A stretch of DNA of 32,283 bases from Photobacterium rosenbergii (GTDB lineage: Bacteria; Pseudomonadota; Gammaproteobacteria; Enterobacterales; Vibrionaceae). Position 1 is the stretch's first letter. Every line of letters starts with the position of its first letter. The stretch spans positions 1 through 32,283 of the forward strand of contig NZ_PYMB01000039.1 of assembly GCF_003026455.1 (NCBI RefSeq), read 5' to 3'. Shown piece by piece: positions 14,552 to 23,187 of this stretch. Under the pieces are notes generated by a model. It was not told the origin of the DNA and made no database searches. It saw only the letters and a program-made list of their open reading frames with translations. A program made the position numbers and the translations under genes.

Positions 14552-17500
14552 TTAATCGCGAGGTGCAGGCGGTGGTGCCAATACTTCACGGTTACCGTTG
14601 TGGCCCGGTGCACTAACAATACCGTGTGCCTCAAGTTGTTCAACAATACGCGCGGCACGGTTATAACCAATCTTGAAGCGGCGCTGGACGCCGGATACTG
14701 AACCGCGGCGTGACTCAGCAACAAACGCTGCCACTTCGTCAAACAACTGATCCAAATCGTCATCACCACCTGTCGGGGTTTCACCCGGCAGTAAGCCTTC
14801 AGCGCCCTGATCCGCCTCAAGGATGCCCTCGATGTACTGTGGTTTGCCACGGGCTTTCCAGTCGTTCACCACGTTATGGACATCTTCATCCGAGGCAAAG
14901 GCACCGTGAACACGTACTGGGTGGTTGCTACCTGCTGGCAGGTAAAGCATGTCACCCATACCAAGTAGGGATTCTGCACCGCCTTGGTCTAGGATGGTGC
15001 GTGAGTCCGTTTTAGTTGAAACCGTAAACGCCATACGGCTCGGGATATTGGCCTTGATAAGGCCGGTGATCACATCCACCGATGGACGCTGGGTTGCCAG
15101 CACCAAGTGAATACCGGCGGCACGCGCCTTCTGCGCCAATCGGGCAATCAGCTCTTCGACTTTCTTGCCGACAACCATCATCAGATCGGCGAATTCATCG
15201 ACGATCACCACAATGCTTGGCATTTTCTCCAGCAGCGGTGGGTACTCGTCCATGCTGTCACCTGGCTTCCATAACGGATCATGGATTGGGTGACCGGCCG
15301 CTGCGGCTTCTTCCAGTTTGGCGTTGAAGCCAGCCAGGTTACGTACCCCACATGCTGCCATTAGTTTATAGCGACGCTCCATCTCACCGACACACCAGCG
15401 CAAGGCATTGCTGGCATCTTTCATATCGGTAACCACTTCGGTCAACAAGTGCGGGATGCCTTCGTAAATCGACAACTCCAGCATTTTCGGGTCAATCATG
15501 ATGAAGCGGCAATCTTCAGGCTTGCACTTGTACAGCAAGCTCAAAATCATCACGTTCACACCCACCGACTTACCGGAACCTGTTGTACCGGCAACCAGCA
15601 AGTGTGGCATCTTGCTCAAGTCGGCAACCACTGCCTCACCGGCAATGTCGTAACCCAGCACAATCGGCAAGGCGCTCTTTTTCTGCTGGAAGTTATCACT
15701 AGCAACAACTTCTGACATATAAACCGTTTCGCGGTTCACATTCGGCAGCTCAAGGCCAATATACGGCTTGCCCGGAATCACTTCTACCACACGTACTGCC
15801 GACGCAGACAAGGCGCGGGCCAAGTCTTTGGCAAGACCGGAAATACGGCTCACTTTGACACCAGGAGCCAGATCCAGCTCATAGCGGGTGATCACCGGCC
15901 CCGGGTATACCCCGACCACCTTGGCTTTGATTTTGTAGTCAGCCAGTTTGGCTTCCACCAGCATCGCCGTCTGCTTCAGCTCTTCCTCTGTGGTCGGCTG
16001 GACGTTTTGCTTCGGCGGTGCCAGCAAATCAAGCGTCGGCATCGGCGAGGTCGGCTTAGGTAAGTCCGCTTCGCGTTTCATCAAGAACGGGTTGTCCAAG
16101 CCCGCCGCTTGTGCCTGGGCCTTCTGGGCATCACGGATTTTCTTGAGGAAAGCTTCTTCGTCACTCAAGCCTTCTTCATTATTCTCTTCTGCCGGTGCGA
16201 TTTCACGCTCTGCCCGCTCTAACTCGGACATACCATCCTGCACACCGATTTCGATATCATGTGCCGTTGGTGCGGCTTCAGGCTGAACCTCAGCTTCAGC
16301 GCTTTGCTCTTGGTACGCAGGCTGATGGTAAACAGGCTCCTGGTAAGCCGCTTGTTGAGAAACAGGCTCTGCGTGCAAAGGCTCTGATTCAACGACAGGT
16401 TCGAAGGTACCGGTTTGAGCAACATGAGGCTCTGTTGTAACAGGCTCGAAATGAACCTGTGATGAATGTGCTTCGGTTGACTCCGGAACAAAATCATCAT
16501 TGTTAAATGACATGCCTGAAGACAGTTCCGCCTCTGGAACAATTTGTGGTTCTGGTACAGCTTGTGATTCAGATACCACTTGCGGGTTCACTGCCGCTGT
16601 TTCTGCTATGGCAGAAACAGTTGGCTCTGCAGTAGCAACACCTGCTGCCGCAATCCCCCCTACATTATCAATAGCAGTGTTGTCGATTGCTGGGTCAGCA
16701 TCAGAAGTTTGGCTCTGCCCCTCATCGACATACACCGTGAAGTTCTCATCGATATCTAGCTGCCTTTCTAACTCAGCAATCGTCATGCCTTTGGCTTGCT
16801 GGGTAGATTGAACATCAACAACCTCTTCGACAATAGCCTCGTCACTCTGCGGCTGGACGCCCGCTTGAGGGGTTTCCGTCGCAATTGGCTCAACCGGTTT
16901 GGCTGTTTGCGCTTGGGTATGAACAACAGGCTGGCTCACAGGTTGCTCTATTACCACAGCAGCAGGCTCCGCGCTTGCTTCGGCTTGCGCAGCAGCAACA
17001 GTCGATGCCGTCACAGCAGTAGCAGGTGCTATCGTTTGTGTCTGGGCTTGGCGATGACGTTCAGGCATCACTATCTTCGGTTCGCTAGAGTCCATCAGTG
17101 GATCAGTTTGGAGCCCGACCCCATTGAGTAATGGGTCGGGTTGACCCGATTGGCCAAAGCTTGGTTCCTGACGGGCAAAGCGGCTTCTATCAACAAGCTC
17201 TGCAGATGCCTGGCTATTAGAAGCCAGCAGCACATCATCGGCATCGGGTTCAGATTCGGTTTGTTGCATCGCCAACTGACGGCCAAACTCGGTCTGGTGC
17301 TCATCTGGGATATCGGCTGCAAAAGGCGTTAATGTCTCTGATTTGTCAGAGCGAACCTTGTTGAGCAGCCAAGCAAGAGAGCCAAGCACCGTTTCACCAA
17401 TGATATCGACAATGGTGAGCCAGGAAATCCCAGTAAACAGGGTAAAGCCCATCGCCCAGGCGAACATTAGAACCAGCGTGGCACCCAGCAAGTTAAACAG

Positions 17501-17962
17501 CGGCAATGCCATATTCGACACCACATCACCTATCACACCGCCAGAGGAGAAATACCAAATATCATCAAAGTTGAGATCGGCAAGCCCGCAACTGGCGACA
17601 AAAATGATTAGCAAACCGAGCAGGCGGGTACCATAAATCATGTAGTCCAGTTTGAGCGGTTGCTGGCGGCGGCGGAAAAGCACCCATGCAGCGAGAATAA
17701 TGACGGCAGGTAACGGATAGGCCAGCGAGCCAAACGCAAAGAATAAGGTATCGGCCACCAAAGCGCCGAATGCCCCTGCTTTATTTTGTACCGGCCCTTC
17801 CCACGCGGTCTGGGACCATGAAGGATCAGCTGGGTCGAAACTTAACAACGCAACCATGATGAAAATCGCCGACAGAATGCCGATGATTAGGAAACTTTCC
17901 AGTAAGCGCTGTCCCCCGGAAAGGCGCATTTTAGGCTGCTTCTTGCCCTTTACTTTCCTCAA
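14552..17962 (-). CDS. ftsK: DNA translocase FtsK
   Basis: The divisome DNA translocase, about 1136 residues: an N-terminal membrane anchor with four or five segments (SFDPADPSWSQTAWEGPVQN is the FtsK signature after the first), a long Gln/Pro/Glu-rich linker (about 230-600), then the alpha/beta RecA-type motor and the DNA-reading gamma domain. Walker A GTTGSGKSVGVN is near residue 790, Walker B IVVIVDEFADLMM near 915. The gamma winged helix (DQLFDEVAAFVAESRRGSVSGVQRRFKIGYNRA) fills the last 70 residues and should recognise polar KOPS sites and activate XerCD at dif. Start choice: TTG at 17962 has CGGAG seven bases upstream; another TTG seven codons earlier (17983) lacks one. The linker has imperfect repeats such as YQEPVYHQPAYQEQ. 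Shorter than E. coli FtsK (1329), the difference lying in the linker. Confidence 0.95.
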   Translation of the reverse strand: MRKVKGKKQPKMRLSGGQRLLESFLIIGILSAIFIMVALLSFDPADPSWSQTAWEGPVQNKAGAFGALVADTLFFAFGSLAYPLPAVIILAAWVLFRRRQQPLKLDYMIYGTRLLGLLIIFVASCGLADLNFDDIWYFSSGGVIGDVVSNMALPLFNLLGATLVLMFAWAMGFTLFTGISWLTIVDIIGETVLGSLAWLLNKVRSDKSETLTPFAADIPDEHQTEFGRQLAMQQTESEPDADDVLLASNSQASAELVDRSRFARQEPSFGQSGQPDPLLNGVGLQTDPLMDSSEPKIVMPERHRQAQTQTIAPATAVTASTVAAAQAEASAEPAAVVIEQPVSQPVVHTQAQTAKPVEPIATETPQAGVQPQSDEAIVEEVVDVQSTQQAKGMTIAELERQLDIDENFTVYVDEGQSQTSDADPAIDNTAIDNVGGIAAAGVATAEPTVSAIAETAAVNPQVVSESQAVPEPQIVPEAELSSGMSFNNDDFVPESTEAHSSQVHFEPVTTEPHVAQTGTFEPVVESEPLHAEPVSQQAAYQEPVYHQPAYQEQSAEAEVQPEAAPTAHDIEIGVQDGMSELERAEREIAPAEENNEEGLSDEEAFLKKIRDAQKAQAQAAGLDNPFLMKREADLPKPTSPMPTLDLLAPPKQNVQPTTEEELKQTAMLVEAKLADYKIKAKVVGVYPGPVITRYELDLAPGVKVSRISGLAKDLARALSASAVRVVEVIPGKPYIGLELPNVNRETVYMSEVVASDNFQQKKSALPIVLGYDIAGEAVVADLSKMPHLLVAGTTGSGKSVGVNVMILSLLYKCKPEDCRFIMIDPKMLELSIYEGIPHLLTEVVTDMKDASNALRWCVGEMERRYKLMAACGVRNLAGFNAKLEEAAAAGHPIHDPLWKPGDSMDEYPPLLEKMPSIVVIVDEFADLMMVVGKKVEELIARLAQKARAAGIHLVLATQRPSVDVITGLIKANIPSRMAFTVSTKTDSRTILDQGGAESLLGMGDMLYLPAGSNHPVRVHGAFASDEDVHNVVNDWKARGKPQYIEGILEADQGAEGLLPGETPTGGDDDLDQLFDEVAAFVAESRRGSVSGVQRRFKIGYNRAARIVEQLEAHGIVSAPGHNGNREVLAPPPAPRD

Positions 17963-18399
17963 AAAAACACTCCGATGTAACAAATTGCTCTAACGTCCCC
18001 CCTTCTGCCCTGTAAGAGCAATGTTGGGGGAGATACGCTGAATCTTTTTTAACTATCAGAACAAGGACATCCCTGCTCGTTGTTATTATTATGCCAATGG
18101 CTAATGGCGTGTCAGGCGCCAGTAAAACTAATGCCTATCTTATACTAAATAGCGTCATAATTTGCCATTTTGATAAGGTGGATATCGGACGGGGTGGTAA
18201 TTATTTGTCAGGATGTGCTGAAAATCCCAGCACCTTGGGTTAGTAATAGCTAACTTCGTCAATCTGTTGATTGCTTGTCGCTTTCACTACCGTTACGCCA
18301 GTAAACAAAACAAAGCGCCAGAAACAAAACAAGCGGCTGTCTGGCCGCTTGTTTGAACTACCCAATGAGTTTGGATGTATCTTATTTCAGTTGTGAAGC
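17963..18399. other. Intergenic region between ftsK and lrp
   Basis: About 437 bp with no convincing gene. At its left end, just upstream of the ftsK ribosome binding site, the ftsK leader can fold: ATTGCTCT (17984-17991) pairs with AGAGCAAT (18015-18022), and C-rich 17997-18002 can alternatively pair with GGGGG at 18026-18030. A short hairpin (GTGCTG / CAGCAC, 18215-18233) has no T-run. The lrp terminator is at 18327-18354. I found no LexA-type CTGT-N8-ACAG site, unlike the ftsK promoter region of E. coli. Confidence 0.5.
18327..18354 (-). terminator. Rho-independent terminator after lrp
   Basis: Perfect 11-bp stem AAACAAGCGGC / GCCGCTTGTTT with a 6-base loop. On the minus strand it is followed by TGTTTC. 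It lies 46 bp after the lrp stop. Confidence 0.8.
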
Positions 18400-18894
18400 T
18401 TAACGCGTTTTGATCACAAGGTTGTTAGTCTGCTTCACTTCTTCCATTACCACATAGGTACGGGTGTCGTTAACACCAGGAAGACGCAGCAAGGTTTCAC
18501 CCAACAACTTACGGTATGCAGACATATCTGATACACGGGTTTTCAGCAAGTAGTCGAAGTCACCAGATACCAAGTGGCATTCTTGGATGTCTTCAAGCTC
18601 TTGCACTGACTTGTTGAACTGCTCAAACACATCAGGCGCACCACGGTTTAGCGTGATTTCCACGAAAACCAATAGGGAGGCATCAAGATACTGAGGGTTT
18701 AGCAACGCGGTGTAGCCACTGATGTAGCCCTGACGCTCTAGGCGTCGTACACGCTCAAGACATGGTGTTGGAGACAAGCCTACACGCTTGGATAACTCTA
18801 CATTTGAAATGCGACCGTCTTTTTGAAGTTCATTCAAAATGTTACGGTCAATACGATCCAATTCCTTGGATGGTTTTTTCTTGGTATCTACCAT
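18400..18894 (-). CDS. lrp: Leucine-responsive regulatory protein
   Basis: A 164-residue Lrp/AsnC-family global regulator, the same length as E. coli Lrp and nearly identical in the core. The N-terminal helix-turn-helix (RIDRNILNELQKDGRISNVE then LSKRVGLSPTPCLERVRRLE, about 13-55) binds DNA. The C-terminal RAM domain (YTALLNPQYLDASLLVFVEITLNRG, then ECHLVSGDFDYLLKTRV) binds leucine or alanine and forms octamers. It controls amino-acid metabolism and transport genes. It is divergent from ald across about 156 bp, so it could act on both promoters directly; local regulation of ald is inference supported by the gene order. On the minus strand, TTGATT and TAGTAT with an 18-bp spacer are a possible lrp promoter. 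It is separated from ftsK by a terminator. Confidence 0.97.
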   Translation of the reverse strand: MVDTKKKPSKELDRIDRNILNELQKDGRISNVELSKRVGLSPTPCLERVRRLERQGYISGYTALLNPQYLDASLLVFVEITLNRGAPDVFEQFNKSVQELEDIQECHLVSGDFDYLLKTRVSDMSAYRKLLGETLLRLPGVNDTRTYVVMEEVKQTNNLVIKTR

Positions 18895-18978
18895 TTTTTA
18901 TTCCACCTTCTTACTTCCTTGCAAAAAAATATACTACATCTTTCTATTTTTTAGAATCAAATACTCTGTTAGTCAAAC

Positions 18979-18984
18979 TATACT
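18979..18984 (+). promoter_or_regulatory. Candidate -10 box of the ald promoter
   Basis: TATACT (five of six to consensus) about 67 bp before the ald start. The hexamer 17 bp upstream (ATCAAA) is a poor -35, which would fit a promoter that needs an activator such as the divergent Lrp. The surrounding 18895-19050 sequence is strongly AT-rich, as Lrp sites are. Confidence 0.35.
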
Positions 18985-19050
18985 GCCATTAGATCTGCAT
19001 TTACATCCTTGTCAATAGCCAATCATACTGGATGCCAAGGGAGGAGCAGC

Positions 19051-20172
19051 ATGATTATTGGAGTCCCCAAAGAAATCAAAAATCACGAATACCGTGTTGG
19101 TCTGGTAACCAGCAGTGTCCGTGAGCTCACATCACTCGGTCATCAAGTCCTGGTCGAAACCCAAGCCGGTGTCGGGATCGGGCTGTCAGACTCAGACTAT
19201 GAGAACGCTGGCGCTACAATTATTTCTAACGCTAAAGAAGTTTTTACCAGATCAGAGATGATTGTCAAAGTAAAAGAGCCTCAAGCAGTAGAAAGAGCCA
19301 TGCTGAATGAAGGGCAAATTTTATTCACTTATCTCCATCTTGCACCAGATTTTCCGCAAACAAAAGACCTGATTGACAGCAAAGCTGTCTGTATTGCTTA
19401 CGAAACCGTCACCGACTCAGCAGGCAGATTACCGCTTTTAGCCCCGATGTCAGAAGTTGCGGGCAGAATGTCTATCCAAGCAGGAGCCCAAACGCTAGAG
19501 AATTCTAACGGCGGACGGGGTCTATTACTCAGTGGTGTCCCCGGTGTCGAACCGGCCAATGTACTCATATTGGGTGGCGGTGTCGTCGGCTCTAATGCCG
19601 CTAGGATGGCAGTGGGCATGCGGGCCAATGTCACTTTGCTTGACCGCAACGTCGATACCTTGAGGGCGCTGGATTGCGAGTTTAGAGGGGCTGTGAATTT
19701 GGTGTACTCGACTTCTGAGATCATAGACCAGCTGGTGCCTGAAGCCGATATCATCATTGGTGCGGTGCTGATCCCCGGGGCCGCTGCGCCCAAGCTGATT
19801 ACCGCTCAGCACGTCAAGCAGATGAAACCCGGCTCGGCACTGGTTGATGTCGCTATTGACCAAGGCGGATGCTTTGAAACTTCGCACCCAACAACCCATA
19901 CGGAACCCACCTATATAGTCGATAATGTGGTCCATTATTGCGTTGCTAATATGCCGGGCGCGGTGGCGAGAACTTCGGCCTTTGCCCTCAATAATGCCAC
20001 CCTGCCCTATGTCATTAAGCTGGCAAATCTCGGTTATAAAAAAGCTCTTTTGGACGATTCTGGATTCCTTGCAGGGCTAAATGTGATACACGGTAAAGTG
20101 ACATGTAAAGAGGTCGCCGATAGCTTTGACTTGCACTATACCGATCCAACGGTCGCGATTAGCATGCACTAG
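19051..20172 (+). CDS. ald: Alanine dehydrogenase
   Basis: A 373-residue NAD-dependent L-alanine dehydrogenase that converts alanine to pyruvate, ammonium and NADH in the cytoplasm. The start is the ATG at 19051, preceded by GGGAGGAG; MIIGVPKEIKNHEYRVGL is the classical N-terminus and an in-frame ATG 14 codons earlier has no such site. The substrate-binding parts MIVKVKEPQ and LFTYLHLAP are present. The Rossmann motif GGGVVGSNAARMAVGM follows, then DVAIDQGGCFETSHPTTHTEPTY, all typical of Ald. Length matches the family (about 371). It lies divergent from lrp, and alanine is an Lrp effector, so regulated alanine catabolism is likely. In E. coli trxB is next to lrp without an ald gene, so ald is an addition to the shared gene order here. 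Confidence 0.95.
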   Translation: MIIGVPKEIKNHEYRVGLVTSSVRELTSLGHQVLVETQAGVGIGLSDSDYENAGATIISNAKEVFTRSEMIVKVKEPQAVERAMLNEGQILFTYLHLAPDFPQTKDLIDSKAVCIAYETVTDSAGRLPLLAPMSEVAGRMSIQAGAQTLENSNGGRGLLLSGVPGVEPANVLILGGGVVGSNAARMAVGMRANVTLLDRNVDTLRALDCEFRGAVNLVYSTSEIIDQLVPEADIIIGAVLIPGAAAPKLITAQHVKQMKPGSALVDVAIDQGGCFETSHPTTHTEPTYIVDNVVHYCVANMPGAVARTSAFALNNATLPYVIKLANLGYKKALLDDSGFLAGLNVIHGKVTCKEVADSFDLHYTDPTVAISMH

Positions 20173-20372
20173 CACATTATTTATATATAACTTTTAGCTA
20201 TCACTTATAGCAAATACATCTAAATAAATTATCATCGCTGCTGGGAATCCACCTCGGCAGCGTGACTTTACAGGGAAAAGGCTGCGCTACAATCCTCCTC
20301 TTTCCATAGCGCCTCAATTTACCTACAATCACCCTTCACAAGATCAAAAATCTCATTCAGCCTGGAGAAGTA

Positions 20373-21335
20373 ATGAGTAACGTAAGACATTGTAAACTGC
20401 TCATCCTTGGTTCTGGTCCTGCTGGTTATACGGCAGCCGTTTATGCTGCACGTGCCAACCTAAACCCGGTAATGATCACGGGTATGCAGCAAGGTGGTCA
20501 GCTCACCACCACCACAGAAGTAGAAAACTGGCCAGGTGACGCTGAAGGCCTAACCGGCCCTGCACTTATGGATCGCATGAAAGAGCACGCTGAGCGATTC
20601 GAGACCGAAATCATTTTTGATCACATCAATGAAACTGATTTTAGCCAGCGCCCTTTCCGCCTAAAAGGCGACAGCGGTGAATACACCTGTGATGCTTTGA
20701 TCATCTCAACCGGTGCCTCAGCCAAATACCTTGGCCTAGAGTCGGAAGAAAACTTCAAGGGCCGCGGCGTTTCTGCTTGTGCGACCTGTGACGGTTTCTT
20801 CTACCGCAACCAGAAAGTGGCAGTTGTCGGTGGTGGTAATACTGCCGTTGAAGAAGCGCTTTACCTATCTAACATCGCTTCAGAAGTTCACCTGATCCAC
20901 CGTCGTGATACCTTCCGTTCAGAGAAGATCCTTATCAAACGACTAATGGACAAAGTTGAAAACGGCAATATTATTCTGCACACCGATCGTGTACTGGATG
21001 AAGTGCTGGGCGACGATATGGGCGTTACTGCCGTGCGCATCAAAGATACCCAATCTGATGCAACCGAAACGCTTGATGTGATGGGTGCCTTCATCGCAAT
21101 CGGCCACCAGCCAAATACTGGCATTTTTGAAGGCCAGCTTGAGATGAACAACGGTTACATCAAGGTACAGTCTGGTACTGAAGGTAACGCCACCCAAACC
21201 AGCGTAGAAGGTATCTTCGCTGCAGGTGATGTCATGGACCACACTTACCGTCAGGCCATTACCTCTGCCGGTACTGGCTGCATGGCAGCACTTGATGCCG
21301 AGCGTTTCCTCGACGCGCTAGAAGAACAAAAATAA
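20373..21335 (+). CDS. trxB: Thioredoxin reductase
   Basis: A 320-residue NADPH-dependent flavoenzyme that reduces thioredoxin in the cytoplasm. The FAD-binding GSGPAGYTAAVYAARANL starts at residue 13. The redox pair is Cys136 and Cys139 in CATCDG, the same numbering as E. coli TrxB. The NADPH site GGGNTAVEEALYLSNIA and HRRDTFRSEKIL follow, and the C-terminal FAD motif is GIFAAGDVMDHTYRQAITSAGTGC. The start has GGAGAAG upstream. A terminator lies between it and cydD, although the trxB-cydDC order is conserved with E. coli. It may link thiol balance in the cytoplasm with the cysteine/glutathione export of CydDC. Confidence 0.98.
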   Translation: MSNVRHCKLLILGSGPAGYTAAVYAARANLNPVMITGMQQGGQLTTTTEVENWPGDAEGLTGPALMDRMKEHAERFETEIIFDHINETDFSQRPFRLKGDSGEYTCDALIISTGASAKYLGLESEENFKGRGVSACATCDGFFYRNQKVAVVGGGNTAVEEALYLSNIASEVHLIHRRDTFRSEKILIKRLMDKVENGNIILHTDRVLDEVLGDDMGVTAVRIKDTQSDATETLDVMGAFIAIGHQPNTGIFEGQLEMNNGYIKVQSGTEGNATQTSVEGIFAAGDVMDHTYRQAITSAGTGCMAALDAERFLDALEEQK

Positions 21336-21342
21336 TACTTAT

Positions 21343-21367
21343 GGCCACCTTTCAAGGTGGCCTTTTT
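21343..21367 (+). terminator. Rho-independent terminator after trxB
   Basis: Stem GGCCACCTT / AAGGTGGCC (closing bases form the loop with TC) followed by TTTTT. It begins 7 bp after the trxB stop. Confidence 0.85.
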
Positions 21368-21414
21368 AGCCTTCACCTTTAAGCCGGCTGCCCTTAGCGG
21401 CTCAAGAATTTAAT

Positions 21415-23187
21415 ATGGATAAACAATTACAACGCGATTTAACCAAATGGTTGAAATCACAGAGTAAGCTGGCTAAGCGCTGGCTCATGCTCAGTGTCGG
21501 CCTGGGGTTCTTGTCGGGGTTGCTACTCGTTGGCCAAGCGGCTTTGCTTGCCCATATCCTGCACCAACTCATTATTGAACACACCGATAAATACCAGCTG
21601 GTTTCCAGCTTCGTCGGCCTGTTTGTCGTCGTCGGCCTGCGCGCCGCCTGTAGCTGGGGCCGGGAAATATTCGGTTACCGCTGCGGCGAACAAATCCGGC
21701 TGCATATCCGGCAACTGATCCTGCAACGTTTGCAACAGTTAGGTCCAGCCTATATCAAAGGCAAGCCTGCGGGTGTCTGGGCTAGCCTGGTACTGGAGCA
21801 GGTAGAAGAGATGCAAGACTTCTTCTCCCGCTATATCCCACAAATGTCGATTGCGGTGCTGGTTCCCCTGGTGATCCTGTTTGCCGTCTTCCCGCTAAAC
21901 TGGGCTGCCGGACTTATTTTCCTGATCACCGCACCGCTAGTTCCTATGTTCATGGCATTGGTCGGCCTCGGTGCTGCTGATGCCAACCGCCGTAACTTCA
22001 AAGCGCTCCAGCGCCTGTCAGGTCATTTCTATGACCGCTTGCAAGGCTTATCAACGCTGCGTCTGTTCAACCGCGCTGAAGCCGAGGCTGAAAACCTCCA
22101 CGCTGCTTCCCATGTGCTGCGCAAGCGCACCATGGAAGTGTTGCGGATGGCCTTCCTATCATCGGCAGTATTAGAGTTCTTCTCGGCGATATCAGTGGCA
22201 ATCGTTGCGGTTTACTTTGGCTTCTCATTCATTGGCGAGCTGAACTTCGGCCACTACGGCGTACCAATCAGCCTATTTACCGGCCTGTTCATTTTGGTGC
22301 TGGCACCTGAGTTCTACCAGCCTCTGCGCGATTTGGGTACGTTCTACCACGCCAAAGCCCAAGCGATCGGGGCAGCCGAGTCCATTGTTGAGTTCCTCGA
22401 CAGCGAAGCCGATGGCATGAGCCAAGGCCAAACCAACCTTGACTCCCCTGAGACTATCTCTATCAGTGCCGAGCAGTTGGAAGTACTGAGCCCTCAAGGC
22501 CAAGTTTTGGCAGGCCCGCTTAATTTCGATATTAATGCCCATGAGCAAGTAGCCTTAGTCGGCCCAAGTGGTGCTGGTAAAACCAGCCTGCTCAATGCCC
22601 TGCTAGGCTTCCTGCCATACCGCGGCAGCTTGAAAATCAACGGCGTTGAACTTAGCGAGCTTGACCACAGCCAGTGGCGCCAGGCAATCAGCTGGGTCGG
22701 ACAAAACCCACTACTGCTGCACGGTACTGTCCGCGACAACATCACATTGGGCAACCCACTAGCGACTGACGAGCACATCAAGCAAGTTTCGCAGCAAGCC
22801 TATGCCGATGAATTTATCTCGCGTCTGGAGAGAGGTTACCAGCACCAGGTGGGAGACCGTTCCGGTGGCCTTTCTGTCGGCCAGGCACAGCGTATCGCCG
22901 TTGCCCGTGCCATGCTGCAAAGCGGTGCCTTCTGGATTCTCGATGAACCAACTGCCAGCCTCGATGCCAACTCTGAACACTTGGTACTAGATAGCCTGAA
23001 AAATGCCGTCAGTGGCCAAACGGCCCTTATGGTTAGCCACCGCCTAGATCAACTAGCCGCTATGGACCGTGTTTTGGTGATGGATAACGGCAAATTGGTT
23101 CAGAACGGTCCGTTTGAACAGATCCGCCAGCAAGGCCTACTTGCTGAGATGCTAGCCCATACCGACAAGAGGGATCTCGATGCGTGA
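21415..23187 (+). CDS. cydD: Cysteine/glutathione ABC exporter subunit CydD
   Basis: A 590-residue half-transporter: six-segment type I exporter domain (about 15-330) fused to an ATPase domain. Walker A GPSGAGKTS is near residue 382, the signature is SGGLSVGQAQR near 482 (the normal LSGGQ motif is altered, as is usual for CydD), and Walker B FWILDEPTAS is near 505 with the switch His in MVSHRL. CydDC moves cysteine and glutathione across the inner membrane and also binds heme. It is required for assembly of cytochrome bd oxidase. Length matches E. coli CydD (588). No clear ribosome binding site precedes the ATG, and it overlaps cydC by 8 bp. Confidence 0.96.
   Translation: MDKQLQRDLTKWLKSQSKLAKRWLMLSVGLGFLSGLLLVGQAALLAHILHQLIIEHTDKYQLVSSFVGLFVVVGLRAACSWGREIFGYRCGEQIRLHIRQLILQRLQQLGPAYIKGKPAGVWASLVLEQVEEMQDFFSRYIPQMSIAVLVPLVILFAVFPLNWAAGLIFLITAPLVPMFMALVGLGAADANRRNFKALQRLSGHFYDRLQGLSTLRLFNRAEAEAENLHAASHVLRKRTMEVLRMAFLSSAVLEFFSAISVAIVAVYFGFSFIGELNFGHYGVPISLFTGLFILVLAPEFYQPLRDLGTFYHAKAQAIGAAESIVEFLDSEADGMSQGQTNLDSPETISISAEQLEVLSPQGQVLAGPLNFDINAHEQVALVGPSGAGKTSLLNALLGFLPYRGSLKINGVELSELDHSQWRQAISWVGQNPLLLHGTVRDNITLGNPLATDEHIKQVSQQAYADEFISRLERGYQHQVGDRSGGLSVGQAQRIAVARAMLQSGAFWILDEPTASLDANSEHLVLDSLKNAVSGQTALMVSHRLDQLAAMDRVLVMDNGKLVQNGPFEQIRQQGLLAEMLAHTDKRDLDA

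Noticed and set aside
17963..18399. LexA box or small RNA gene upstream of ftsK
   Set aside because: No CTGT-N8-ACAG match was found, and the hairpins present lack a promoter-plus-terminator layout for an independent RNA.
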